This document shows positions 1 through 8,176 of a stretch of DNA of 64,000 nucleotides, one piece after another. The position numbers and the translations under genes were made by a program. This stretch comes from Streptomyces sp. NBC_00236. GTDB lineage: Bacteria > Actinomycetota > Actinomycetes > Streptomycetales > Streptomycetaceae. The notes below the pieces were generated by a model. That model worked only from the letters and a program-made list of their open reading frames with translations, had not been told where the DNA came from and searched no databases. Positions within the stretch are counted from its first letter, which is position 1. Each line of letters begins with the position of its first letter. Where the stretch lies: contig NZ_CP108100.1 in assembly GCF_036195045.1 (NCBI RefSeq), positions 3,286,001 to 3,350,000 on the forward strand, given 5' to 3'.

Positions 1-1210
1 GCTCGCAGAGCTGGCCCGCGGTCATCTCCCGGCCCTTGCCGAGGTCGACCCGGTCGCGCACCTGCTGCACGGCCTCCAGCACCCGCAGGTTCGGGTTGAG
101 CTCCGCGACCTCCTGGGAGAGGTAGGCCAGCTTCACGGTCTTGCCGACGACGATCTTCCCGTCCGCGGGCTGTGCCTCGCCCTGGGTGCGGGCGGCCTGT
201 TCCAGCGCCCGCAGCAGCGAGGTCTTTCCGGCTCCGTTGACCCCGACCAGGCCGATCCGGTCGCCGGGGCCGAGCTGCCAGGTGAGGTGGGTCAGCAGCG
301 TCTTGGGGCCGGCCTGGACGGTGACGTCCTCCAGCTCGAAGACGGTCTTGCCGAGCCGGGCGTTGGCGAACTTCATCAGCGCGCTGGTGTCGCGCGGCGG
401 CGGCACATCGGCGATCAGTTCGTTGGCGGCCTCGATGCGGTAGCGCGGCTTGGACGTACGGGCGGGGGCGCCGCGCCGCAGCCAGGCCAGCTCCTTGCGC
501 ATCAGGTTCTGCCGCTTGCCCTCCTCGGTGGCGGCGATCCGCTCGCGTTCGGCCCGGGCGAAGACGTAGTCGCTGTAGCCGCCCTCGTACTCGTGGACCG
601 TGCCGCGCTGGACGTCCCACATGCGGGTGCAGACCTGGTCGAGGAACCACCGGTCGTGGGTGACGCAGACCAGGGCGGATCGGCGGGCGCGCAGATGCCC
701 GGCCAGCCAGGAGATGCCCTCGACGTCGAGGTGGTTGGTCGGCTCGTCGAGAACGATCAGGTCCTGCTCGGCGATGAGGAGCTTGGCCAGCGCGATGCGC
801 CGGCGCTCACCGCCGGAGAGCGGGGCGATGACGGTGTCCAGGCCCTGCTCGAAGCCGGCCAGGTCGAGGCCGCCGAAGAGCCCGGTCAGGACGTCACGGA
901 TCTTGGCGCTGCCCGCCCACTCGTGGTCGGCGAGATCGCCGATGACCTCGTGGCGGATCGTGGCCTTCGGGTCGAGCGAATCGTGCTGGGTCAGGACGCC
1001 GAGGCGCAGTCCGCCGTTGTGGGTGACCCGGCCGGTGTCCGCCTCCTCCAGCTTGGCGAGCATCCGGATGAGGGTCGTCTTTCCGTCTCCGTTACGGCCG
1101 ACGACACCGATCCGGTCCCCTTCGGACACGCCGAGGGACACACCGTCGAGCAGCGCACGGGTGCCGTACACCTTGCTGACCTGCTCGACATTGACGAGGT
1201 TGACGGCCAC
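1..1210 (-). CDS. ABC-F family ATP-binding protein (3' end outside window)
   Basis: Soluble tandem-ATPase protein of the ABC-F group, which acts on ribosomes (translation control or antibiotic protection) rather than in transport. The GTG start at 1208-1210 gives VAVNLVNVEQVSKVYG. Walker A of the first domain is GRNGDGKTT near residue 37, followed by LSGGERRRIALAKLL, DEPTNHLD and a His-loop region. The inter-domain linker is rich in Arg and Glu. A second Walker A, GVNGAGKTS, lies near position 220. No transmembrane segments are seen. The C-terminus, including the second signature motif, lies beyond base 1. It is divergent from the lipoprotein gene at 1406. The family is certain, the subfamily (EttA-like or resistance type) is not. 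Confidence 0.9.
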   Translation of the reverse strand, partial: MAVNLVNVEQVSKVYGTRALLDGVSLGVSEGDRIGVVGRNGDGKTTLIRMLAKLEEADTGRVTHNGGLRLGVLTQHDSLDPKATIRHEVIGDLADHEWAGSAKIRDVLTGLFGGLDLAGFEQGLDTVIAPLSGGERRRIALAKLLIAEQDLIVLDEPTNHLDVEGISWLAGHLRARRSALVCVTHDRWFLDQVCTRMWDVQRGTVHEYEGGYSDYVFARAERERIAATEEGKRQNLMRKELAWLRRGAPARTSKPRYRIEAANELIADVPPPRDTSALMKFANARLGKTVFELEDVTVQAGPKTLLTHLTWQLGPGDRIGLVGVNGAGKTSLLRALEQAARTQGEAQPADGKIVVGKTVKLAYLSQEVAELNPNLRVLEAVQQVRDRVDLGKGREMTAGQLCE

Positions 1211-1405
1211 GAACGCTCCAGCTCGAAGGAGAAACACTGACCTTCAGCGTAGTCGCCATGGCGCCGGGCTCCTTACGAGCGCCCGCTCACCTGTGCGGGA
1301 CGGTGCCGGGCACGGCGTTCTCGCGGACACCGCGGTGCGGTACCTTGCCCGAATTGATCAAGGCCCGGGGCCGGTTCCCGGGTGTCACCCGGGGTGGGGA
1401 ACTTC

Positions 1406-2062
1406 ATGACACGACGTACGGTTCGCGGGCTGGCGCCCGTCCTGCTGGCAGCCGTGGCGCTGACCGGCTGCTCGTCGGGGTCCGGCGACGGCGCGAAGGC
1501 GGACACGAAGCCGGGCGGCGCCCCGGCGAAGACGACGGCGAAGGCGAAGGCGGACACGTCAGCGGCCAAGGGCGGCACGGTCGGGGGCTCCGGTTCCGTG
1601 TGCAGGCTGCCCGTCGTCCTCGACACGGCGCAGCACTGGACGGCGGAGTCCGTGGCCGCCGGCGAGCCGGGCTCGGACTTCGCCGAGCTCGGCATCCAGG
1701 GCCCCGTCACCCTGGCCTGCGAGATCGACGCGAAGCCCGCCGGACACATCGGGTTCCTCCGGGTGTGGCAGGGCGACGACAAGGGGAGCACGGCGCGCCA
1801 GGCCCTGGAGGGCTTCGTGAAGGCCGACAGCAACCCCTCGAAGATCACGTACACGCAGACCACGGTCGGGAAGCTGTCCGTGACCGAGGCCCGCTACACC
1901 ATCTACAGCGAACTCCTGGACGAGTCGCGCCCCAACCGGGCCTTCGCCGTCGCCACCCCGGACGGCCCGGTCGTGGTGCACCTGGGCGGGCTGGACGAGG
2001 CGGAGCACCAGGGGATGCTGCCGGCGTTCGAGCTGGCGAAGCGGAGCGTGCGGCTCGGCTGA
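1406..2062 (+). CDS. Secreted lipoprotein of unknown function
   Basis: Exported lipid-anchored protein of 218 residues. ATG 1406 is preferred over the in-frame GTG at 1382 because it gives a compact signal peptide, MTRRTVRGLAPVLLAAVALTGC, with lipobox LTGC and lipidation at Cys22. A GGGGTGGGG stretch precedes it. A Lys/Ala/Thr-rich linker (residues 27-60) follows, then a globular domain with two cysteines (VCRLP and LACEID) that could form a disulfide. No catalytic motif is recognised. It resembles species-range lipoproteins common in Streptomyces, and I cannot assign a function. Confidence 0.8.
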   Translation: MTRRTVRGLAPVLLAAVALTGCSSGSGDGAKADTKPGGAPAKTTAKAKADTSAAKGGTVGGSGSVCRLPVVLDTAQHWTAESVAAGEPGSDFAELGIQGPVTLACEIDAKPAGHIGFLRVWQGDDKGSTARQALEGFVKADSNPSKITYTQTTVGKLSVTEARYTIYSELLDESRPNRAFAVATPDGPVVVHLGGLDEAEHQGMLPAFELAKRSVRLG

Positions 2063-2102
2063 GGCCGCGCGCGTATCGCCGTTGCCCTCGCCCTCGCGGG
2101 AG

Positions 2103-2143
2103 TGCTGTACGTACGCTTACCTGTACGTACAGCATCCTGTACA
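2103..2143. promoter_or_regulatory. Probable YefM/YoeB operator (long palindrome plus half-size palindrome)
   Basis: Two perfect 12-bp arms, TGCTGTACGTAC (2103-2114) and GTACGTACAGCA (2123-2134), flank an 8-bp spacer. A second small palindrome, CTGTACAG, follows (2137-2144) with core TGTACA at 2138-2143. Known YefM operators use a long and a short palindrome with TGTACA cores, so this is a good match for autoregulation of the toxin-antitoxin genes that start at 2164. The site sits just before the GGGAGG ribosome binding site. Confidence 0.75.
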
Positions 2144-2163
2144 GCGCTACCTGGGAGGCAGTC

Positions 2164-2415
2164 GTGCGGACGATGACGTACACCGAATCGCGGGCCAAGT
2201 ACGCCGAGACGCTCAGCGCGGTCGTCGACGACCGCGAGGAGGTCATCGTGACGCGTGCCGGGCACGAGCCCGTGGTGATCGTGGCGCTCGACGAGTACGA
2301 GGCCATGAAGGAAACGGCCTACCTCTACCGGAGCCCCGAGAACGCCCGTCGTGTCCTGGCCGCGATCGATGAACTCGAGAACGGTGGCGGCACGGTCAGG
2401 GACCTCGCCGAATGA
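2164..2415 (+). CDS. yefM: Antitoxin, Phd/YefM family
   Basis: DNA-binding antitoxin of 83 residues that neutralises YoeB and, with it, represses its own promoter. GTG 2164 is chosen because GGGAGG (2152-2157) lies 6 nt upstream. ATG 2173 is too far from it. The N-terminal half (MTYTESRAKYAETLSAVVDD) is the Phd/YefM dimerisation and DNA-binding fold. VIVTRAGHEPVVIVALDEYE is typical of the family. The C-terminal 30 residues would wrap the toxin. The stop overlaps the toxin ATG by 4 bp, indicating translational coupling. Confidence 0.92.
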   Translation: MRTMTYTESRAKYAETLSAVVDDREEVIVTRAGHEPVVIVALDEYEAMKETAYLYRSPENARRVLAAIDELENGGGTVRDLAE

Positions 2416-2672
2416 AGCTCGTCTGGCATGAGACGGCATGGGCGGACTACGTGTGGTGGCAGGCCCAGGACCGGAAGATCCTCAAGCGGATCAACACCTT
2501 GCTCCATGACGTCGTCCGCAACGGGAACGAAGGCATCGGTAAGCCGGAACCCCTGCGGCACGGGTTCCACGGGTACTGGTCCCGGCGGATCAGCGACGGA
2601 CACCGCCTCGTCTGCCGCGTGGCCGAGGACGAGGTACGCATCGCCTCCTGCCGCTACCACTACGGCCGCTGA
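2412..2672 (+). CDS. yoeB: Toxin, Txe/YoeB family mRNA interferase
   Basis: Ribosome-dependent endoribonuclease of 86 residues. Counting from the ATG at 2412, Glu46, Arg65, His83 and Tyr84 fall exactly at the positions of the catalytic residues of E. coli YoeB, so the toxin looks intact. The RYHY motif lies at the very C-terminus, as in the family. It overlaps the antitoxin by 4 bp at the 5' end. Its last 13 bp overlap the end of the convergent ispE gene. Confidence 0.93.
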   Translation: MKLVWHETAWADYVWWQAQDRKILKRINTLLHDVVRNGNEGIGKPEPLRHGFHGYWSRRISDGHRLVCRVAEDEVRIASCRYHYGR

Positions 2673-3565
2673 ATCGTCGCCCCCGGCGCCGGGGACGACG
2701 CGATCCGGGCGGTGCGGCAGGACCCCGACGCGATCAGCGCGTCCGCGATCGCGCGGGCCGACGCCTCGTCCTCGGTGAGGAACGCGGTGGTCGGCCCGGA
2801 ACCCGAGACCAGCGCGGCCCGTGCGCCCGCGACGGTGCCCGCGGCCAGGGTGCGGGCCAGCGAAGGCCGCAGCGACAGTGCCGGGGCCTGGAGATCATTG
2901 CTGAGGACTCCGGCGAGGGCGGCGGTGTCGCCGGACCTCAGAGCGCCCAGGAGCGCGGGCGACACGACGGGCTCGGGCACCCGGGTGCCCGCCGTGAGGC
3001 GGTCGAACTCGCGGTAGACGGCCGGGGTGGAGAGGCCGCCGTCGGCGACCGCGAAGACCCAGTGGAAGGTGCCGCCGACCTCGACGGGCGTGAGCTGCTC
3101 GCCGCGGCCGACCCCGAGCGCCGCCCCGCCGACCAGGCTGAACGGCACGTCGCTGCCCAGCTCGGCGCAGATCTCCAGGAGCTCCTCGCGGGAGGCGCCG
3201 GTGGACCAGAGCGCGTCGCACGCCAGCAGCGCGCCGGCCGCGTCCGCGCTGCCGCCGGCCATGCCGCCCGCGACGGGGATGTCCTTGGCGATGTGGATGT
3301 GCACGTCGGGGGCGACGCCGTACCGCCCGGCCAGCGCGGTCGCGGCACGGGCGGCGAGGTTGGAGGCGTCCAGCGGCACCTGGGCGGCGTCCGGGCCCGA
3401 ACACGTGACGCGCAGCCCGTCGGCCGGGGTGACGGTGACCTCGTCGTACAGGCCGACGGCGAGGAAGACGTTGGCGAGGTCGTGGAAGCCGTCGGGGCGC
3501 GCGGCGCCGACCGCGAGCTGGACGTTGACCTTGGCAGGCACCCGGACGGTGACGCTCGTGCTCAT
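2660..3565 (-). CDS. ispE: 4-diphosphocytidyl-2-C-methyl-D-erythritol kinase
   Basis: GHMP-family kinase of the cytosolic non-mevalonate (MEP) isoprenoid pathway that phosphorylates the 2-hydroxyl of CDP-methylerythritol. It is 301 residues, the usual length. The N-terminus contains [14 protein letters not shown] (substrate side) and the ATP-binding glycine-rich loop [15 protein letters not shown] near residues 95-110. The C-terminal motif GSGPTTAF is also present. The ATG at 3565 overlaps the stop of rsmA (ATGA), so the two are translated from one message, the usual pairing in actinomycetes. Confidence 0.96.
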   Translation of the reverse strand: MSTSVTVRVPAKVNVQLAVGAARPDGFHDLANVFLAVGLYDEVTVTPADGLRVTCSGPDAAQVPLDASNLAARAATALAGRYGVAPDVHIHIAKDIPVAGGMAGGSADAAGALLACDALWSTGASREELLEICAELGSDVPFSLVGGAALGVGRGEQLTPVEVGGTFHWVFAVADGGLSTPAVYREFDRLTAGTRVPEPVVSPALLGALRSGDTAALAGVLSNDLQAPALSLRPSLARTLAAGTVAGARAALVSGSGPTTAFLTEDEASARAIADALIASGSCRTARIASSPAPGATIQRP

Positions 3566-4434
3566 GCGGGCAGCTCCGGCTTGTTCTCGGCGATGGCGGC
3601 GAACTCCTCGACGGTGAGGGCCTCACCGCGGGCCTGCGGCGAGATGCCGGCCGCGACCAGGGCGGCTTCGGCGGCGGGGGCGGAGCCCGCCCAGCCGGCC
3701 AGGGCCGCGCGCAGCGTCTTGCGGCGCTGGGCGAAGGCGGCGTCGACGACCGCGAAGACCTCGGCCTTGCTCGCCGTGGTGGCGACGGGCTCGGTGCGGC
3801 GCACCAGCGAGACCAGCCCGGAGTCGACGTTGGGCGCGGGCCAGAACACCTTGCGGCCGATGGAGCCGGCGCGCTTGACGTCGGTGTACCAGTTGGCCTT
3901 CACCGACGGCACGCCGTAGACCTTGTTGCCGGGCCTGGCCGCCAGCCGGTCGGCGACCTCGGCCTGCACCATGACGAGGGTCCGCTCGATGCTGGGGAAA
4001 CGGTCGAGCATGGTGAGCAGCACGGGCACGGCGACGTTGTACGGAAGGTTGGCGACCAGTGCGGTCGGCGGCGGGCCGGGCAGTTCCCGTACGAGCATCG
4101 CGTCCGAGTGGACGAGGGCGAAGCGGCCGGCGCGCTCCGGCATCCGGGCGGCGACCGTGGCCGGCAGGGCGGCCGCCAGCACGTCGTCGATCTCGACCGC
4201 GACGACCCGGTCGGCCGCCTCCAGCAGCGCCAGGGTCAGCGAGCCCAGGCCGGGTCCGACCTCCACCACCACGTCGTCCGGGCGGACCTCCGCGGTGCGC
4301 ACGATCCGGCGGACCGTGTTGGCGTCGATGACGAAGTTCTGACCGCGCTGCTTGGTGGGGCGTACGCCCAGCGCTGCGGCCAGTTCGCGGATGTCTGCGG
4401 GGCCCAGGAGGGCGTCGGGCTCTGTGGTGCTCAC
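3562..4434 (-). CDS. rsmA: 16S rRNA (adenine1518-N6/adenine1519-N6)-dimethyltransferase
   Basis: KsgA/RsmA dimethylates two adjacent adenines near the 3' end of 16S rRNA during 30S maturation, using SAM. The protein is 290 residues. The N-terminal [16 protein letters not shown] motif [12 protein letters not shown] and catalytic [11 protein letters not shown] (NLPY) are all visible. The C-terminal [12 protein letters not shown] segment is also typical. The start is GTG 4434, overlapping the end of the upstream DUF348/G5 gene by 4 bp, and the stop overlaps ispE. Confidence 0.96.
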   Translation of the reverse strand: MSTTEPDALLGPADIRELAAALGVRPTKQRGQNFVIDANTVRRIVRTAEVRPDDVVVEVGPGLGSLTLALLEAADRVVAVEIDDVLAAALPATVAARMPERAGRFALVHSDAMLVRELPGPPPTALVANLPYNVAVPVLLTMLDRFPSIERTLVMVQAEVADRLAARPGNKVYGVPSVKANWYTDVKRAGSIGRKVFWPAPNVDSGLVSLVRRTEPVATTASKAEVFAVVDAAFAQRRKTLRAALAGWAGSAPAAEAALVAAGISPQARGEALTVEEFAAIAENKPELPA

Positions 4435-5663
4435 CTGTTAAGCGTACGGGCTGTCGCCTTCCCGGCTCTCCCTGCCGTGCGGGGCCCTGTACCGGCCTTC
4501 ACGACCTGGCTGACCGGCTCCCGTACGACTTCGGAGGCCAGCACCCTGGGTTTCTGCCGGACGCCGTTGACGGTCCGCAGGGCGTACATGACCCGGCGCG
4601 AACCGTCCCGGCCCTCCCGTTCGACCACTTCGGTGCCGGCGGCCAGGGTCCCGTCCCCGGACCGTTCCACGGCGTACGGCAGCAGCTCCTCGCGCACCAC
4701 CCGGGTCGTCGCGATCCGGAGCACGGAGACGGTCTGGCCCTCGCGGGGGAAGCTCTCCGGGGCCACGGACGTGGTGTCCTCGCCGTGCAGGACGATGCCG
4801 GCCCGGGCGACGGCCTCGCGGACGGTGGCGGCGTTGGTGCGGACGGTGTGCTCGCGGCCGTCGGCCATCACGGTGACGGTGCGTTCGGTGCGCACGTCCA
4901 GCGTCAGACCGGTGCGCCCGATCGGTGCGGCCCGGGAGACGGAGAGGTAGGCCCCGTCGGCCCGCACGCCGAGGCGGCGCAGCGCGGCGCCGACGGTGGG
5001 CTCGGAGGTCCAGACGCGGCGCCGCACCCCGTCGAGCGTGAGCGTCACCGGGCGCGGGCCGCCGACGGTGATCACGTCTCCGTCGCCGAGGCGGGTACCG
5101 GGGGCCGGGGACACCGCCGTGCCGTCGTCGGCGTCGATGCCCTGTTCGGCGAGGAGTTCGCCGACGTCGTCCGCGAAGGTGTGCAGGGTGCGGGGCTGCC
5201 CGTCGACGTCCAGGGTCACCGCCTTGTCCTCGGCGACGAACGCGGTCGTCCCACCTGCCAGGAACGCGACCACGAGGGCCTGCGGCACCAGGCGGCGCAG
5301 CTGCTCGGGCCGGACAGCCGCCCGACGCCGCCGGGCGCCCCGCCGCGCCCCGGACCTGCCGCCGGGGGCCGGCACGGTGAGCGCGGTGACGGTGGGGGCC
5401 TGCGCGGTGTGGCCCGCAGCGTGCGGACCGCCACCGGCCTGCGCGGTGTGGCCCGGGCCGCCGCCGGTCGCGGCAGCGGTGCGCCCGCTCGGCATGTCCA
5501 CGACGGTCGGGGCGTGCCGGGGCCAGGCGGCGAGCGTCAGCTCCTCGTGCTGCGGCACGGGGGACGGGCCCGGCACGACGACGGTGGCGGGCCCGCGCGT
5601 CCCCGCCGGCGACGTACGCCCTCTGCCGCGTGCTGCACGGTGGCTGCCCTGCGAATTGCTCAC
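4431..5663 (-). CDS. DUF348/G5-domain envelope protein lacking a resuscitation-promoting-factor domain
   Basis: Membrane-anchored extracytoplasmic protein of 410 residues, GTG start 5663. A long disordered Pro/Gly/Ala-rich N-terminus ends in an Arg-rich patch and one hydrophobic segment (about 125-145, [19 protein letters not shown]). Three DUF348 modules follow (about 146-190, 200-245, 255-300), then a G5 domain (about 318-393). Relatives beside rsmA/ispE in other actinobacteria (RpfB type) carry a lysozyme-like transglycosylase domain after G5. Here only 17 residues follow before the stop, which overlaps rsmA. It can still bind cell-wall polymers but should not cleave them. It may be a domain loss. 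Confidence 0.88.
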   Translation of the reverse strand: MSNSQGSHRAARGRGRTSPAGTRGPATVVVPGPSPVPQHEELTLAAWPRHAPTVVDMPSGRTAAATGGGPGHTAQAGGGPHAAGHTAQAPTVTALTVPAPGGRSGARRGARRRRAAVRPEQLRRLVPQALVVAFLAGGTTAFVAEDKAVTLDVDGQPRTLHTFADDVGELLAEQGIDADDGTAVSPAPGTRLGDGDVITVGGPRPVTLTLDGVRRRVWTSEPTVGAALRRLGVRADGAYLSVSRAAPIGRTGLTLDVRTERTVTVMADGREHTVRTNAATVREAVARAGIVLHGEDTTSVAPESFPREGQTVSVLRIATTRVVREELLPYAVERSGDGTLAAGTEVVEREGRDGSRRVMYALRTVNGVRQKPRVLASEVVREPVSQVVKAGTGPRTAGRAGKATARTLNR

Positions 5664-5777
5664 GACGCTCGCTCCAGAAGGTCCGTACCGCCCGGCTCAC
5701 TCTTGGCGCCCGGGACGATAGCCGAGCGGGCGTGACTCTCCAAAGCGGCGCCGCTACGCAGCGTCGCGCAAGGCGGG

Positions 5778-6644
5778 TCAGTAGTCGAACGCACGCGCCG
5801 TGTTGTCGGCGATCGCCGACGCCAGGGTGTCCTCGTCGACTCCCTTGACCGCCGCCATGGCGCGCAGCGTGACCGGAATCAGATACGGCGCGTTAGGCCG
5901 TCCGCGGTACGGGGCGGGCGTCAGGAAGGGCGCGTCGGTCTCGACCAGGACCAGTTCGACCGGCGCCACGGTCAGCGCGTCGCGCAGCGGCTGGGCGTTC
6001 TTGAACGTCATGTTGCCCGCGAAGGACATGAAGTACCCGGCGTCCGCGCAGATCCGGGCCATGTCGGCGTCGCCGGAGTAGCAGTGGAAGACGGTCCGCT
6101 CGGGGGCGCCCGCGTCGGCCAGGATGCGCAGCACATCCGCGTGCGCCTCGCGATCGTGGATGACGAGCGCCTTGCCGTGCCGCTTGGCGATCTCGATGTG
6201 GGCGCGGAACGACTCCTCCTGGGCCGCCATGCCCTCGGGGCCGGTCCGGAAGTAGTCGAGTCCGGTCTCGCCGACGCCGCGCACGTGGTCCAGCGCGGCC
6301 AGCGCGTCGATCTCCGCGAGCGCCTCGTGCAGCGCGGCCGTCCCGCCGCCCTCGCGCGCCCCCTGCCGCGACCAGCCGTCCGGATCCCCGTGCACGATCC
6401 GCGGCGCCTCGTTGGGGTGCAGGGCCACGGCCGCGTGCACACTCGCGTGCGCCGCGGCGGTCTCGGCCGCCCAGCGGGAGCCCTTCACGTCGCAGCCCAC
6501 CTGGATCACGGTCGTCACGTTCACCGCGGCGGCCCGGGCCAGGCCCTCCTCGACGGTGCCGTCCTGCATGTCCAGGTGGGTGTGCGAATCGGCGACCGGC
6601 ACCCGGAGGGGCTCGGGCAACGGCGGGGCTTCGGTACGGCTCAT
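5778..6644 (-). CDS. tatD: TatD family metal-dependent DNase
   Basis: Cytoplasmic TIM-barrel hydrolase acting on 3' DNA or RNA ends. The metal-binding motif DSHTHLD is near residue 20. GVGETGLD, an H-x-x-x-A-D helix (REAHADVL), HCYSGD and the C-terminal ETDAPFLTP are all present. ATG 6644 (MSRTEAPPLP) is chosen, and GTG 6650 lies in frame just upstream. Neither has a strong Shine-Dalgarno sequence. The gene is about 290 residues, normal for the family, and continues the conserved core order. Confidence 0.92.
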   Translation of the reverse strand: MSRTEAPPLPEPLRVPVADSHTHLDMQDGTVEEGLARAAAVNVTTVIQVGCDVKGSRWAAETAAAHASVHAAVALHPNEAPRIVHGDPDGWSRQGAREGGGTAALHEALAEIDALAALDHVRGVGETGLDYFRTGPEGMAAQEESFRAHIEIAKRHGKALVIHDREAHADVLRILADAGAPERTVFHCYSGDADMARICADAGYFMSFAGNMTFKNAQPLRDALTVAPVELVLVETDAPFLTPAPYRGRPNAPYLIPVTLRAMAAVKGVDEDTLASAIADNTARAFDY

Positions 6645-6692
6645 GGCCACGATCGTACGAGGACCGTGGCCGCGGACCTCACCCCACGGGCG

Positions 6693-7067
6693 TCACCGGC
6701 GCTGGAAGGGGTGGAGCAGGTCCGAGAGGTGCCAGTGGTGGTCACCCGCGGGAGCGACCGTGGCCGCCACGGGCTCCCGCACCTCGGCGTCGGCCTCGGC
6801 GGCCGGCGGACGGTTCTGGAGCAGCTGCTGCACCGTGGAGACCCGGCCGGCCCGCATGATCCGTACGACGTGCCCGCCGCAGTTCGTGCAGGTCGGCGTG
6901 GAAAGCGGCGAGGGCACACGTTCGCCGTCCGCCTTGTAGACCACGAATGCATGGTTGGAGGCGTCGACGTGGTGCTCTATTTCGTAGGCCTGTTCCCAGC
7001 CGTATCCACACCTCATGCAGGCGAAGGCATACGCCTCGTGCACGGTGGTTGCTGCGATCTCGCTCAT
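6693..7067 (-). CDS. Small zinc-ribbon protein of unknown function
   Basis: Protein of 124 residues starting at ATG 7067 after a strong GAGGAG site. Two CxxC pairs, CMRCG near residue 17 and CTNCG near 70, would bind one zinc and make a rubredoxin-like ribbon. The His-rich stretch HHVDASNH lies between them. The C-terminus is disordered and ends in HHWHLSDLLHPFQRR. It sits between tatD and rsmI on the same strand. The fold is seen, and the function is unknown. Confidence 0.8.
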   Translation of the reverse strand: MSEIAATTVHEAYAFACMRCGYGWEQAYEIEHHVDASNHAFVVYKADGERVPSPLSTPTCTNCGGHVVRIMRAGRVSTVQQLLQNRPPAAEADAEVREPVAATVAPAGDHHWHLSDLLHPFQRR

Positions 7068-7226
7068 GCCTGCTCCTCTTGTCCGCCGGACAAGCACTCC
7101 GGAGAATGCGTCCTGGATCCAGTGGACGCCTTTACCGGCGGGAGCGCACCGGGCCCTGTCGAGTGTTGGAGCGGATTTGGCCTTCTCGTGGCAAAAAGGC
7201 CCGGAACGCGGCTCTCGCTTTGCTTT

Positions 7227-8123
7227 TCACGATAGTCCTTTACCGTCCGCAGGGCCGGTCCGAGCCGCATTCTTTGCTGCGACGACCGCGTCGAACACCT
7301 CGCGTTTGGGCAGCCCCGCCGCGGCGGCGACGGCGGCGATCGCCTCCTTGCGCCGCTCCCCCGCCTCCTCGCGCACCTGCACCCTGCGCACCAGCTCCTC
7401 GGCGTCCAGTTCCTCGGCCCCGGAGTCGGCCGCGCCCTCGACGACGACGGTGATCTCGCCGCGTACGCCTTCGGCCGCCCAGACGGCGAGCTCGCCCAGC
7501 GGGCCGCGCTTCACTTCCTCGTACGTCTTGGTCAGCTCGCGGCACACCGCGGCGCGCCGGTCGGCGCCGAAGACCTCGGCCATGGCCGCGAGGGTGTCGT
7601 CGAGCCGGTGCGGGGCCTCGAAGAACACCATGGTGCGGCGCTCGTCGGCGACCTCGCGGAGCTTGCCGAGGCGCTCACCGGCCTTGCGCGGCAGGAAGCC
7701 CTCGAAGCAGAACCGGTCCACCGGCAGCGCGGACAGCGCGAGCGCGGTGAGGACCGCCGACGGGCCCGGCACCGCGGTGACCTTGATGTCCTTCTCCACG
7801 GCCGCGGCGACCAGCCGGTAGCCGGGGTCGGAGACGGACGGCATCCCCGCGTCCGTGACCAGCAGCACCCGGGCGCCGCCCAGCAGCGCCTCGACGAGTT
7901 CGGGCGTACGGGCGGTCTCGTTGCCCTCGAAGTAGGAGACGACACGCCCCGTCGTGTGGATGCCCAGCGCCTGGGTCAGCCGGCGGAGCCGGCGGGTGTC
8001 CTCCGCGGCGACGACATCGGCCGTCTCCAGTTCTGCGGCGAGGCGTGGCGGGGCGTCCGCCACATCACCGATGGGGGTCCCTGCGAGTACCAGCGTTCCA
8101 GTCGTTCCAGTCACAACGTCCAT
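7227..8123 (-). CDS. rsmI: 16S rRNA (cytidine1402-2'-O)-methyltransferase
   Basis: SAM-dependent tetrapyrrole-methylase-fold enzyme that methylates the ribose of C1402 in the decoding centre. It is 298 residues. Motifs are LVLAGTPIGDVADAP near the N-terminus, AAEDTRRLRRL, LLVTDAGMPSVSDPG, and TAVPGPSAVLTALALSALP. FEGFLPRK and the Arg-rich C-terminal tail are also present. The ATG at 8123 is used. A start a few codons downstream would also fit the family. It is divergent from pmt, with 53 bp between the start codons. Confidence 0.95.
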   Translation of the reverse strand: MDVVTGTTGTLVLAGTPIGDVADAPPRLAAELETADVVAAEDTRRLRRLTQALGIHTTGRVVSYFEGNETARTPELVEALLGGARVLLVTDAGMPSVSDPGYRLVAAAVEKDIKVTAVPGPSAVLTALALSALPVDRFCFEGFLPRKAGERLGKLREVADERRTMVFFEAPHRLDDTLAAMAEVFGADRRAAVCRELTKTYEEVKRGPLGELAVWAAEGVRGEITVVVEGAADSGAEELDAEELVRRVQVREEAGERRKEAIAAVAAAAGLPKREVFDAVVAAKNAARTGPADGKGLS

Positions 8124-8176
8124 CCTCCCAGCACGGGCGGCACCCCTCGCACAGATGCGTTCCCTACGATGGCGCG

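Noticed and set aside
1258..2415. Single long frame from 1258 into the antitoxin
   Set aside because: The first part is a shadow of the lipoprotein gene; the ribosome site and operator place the true antitoxin start at 2164.
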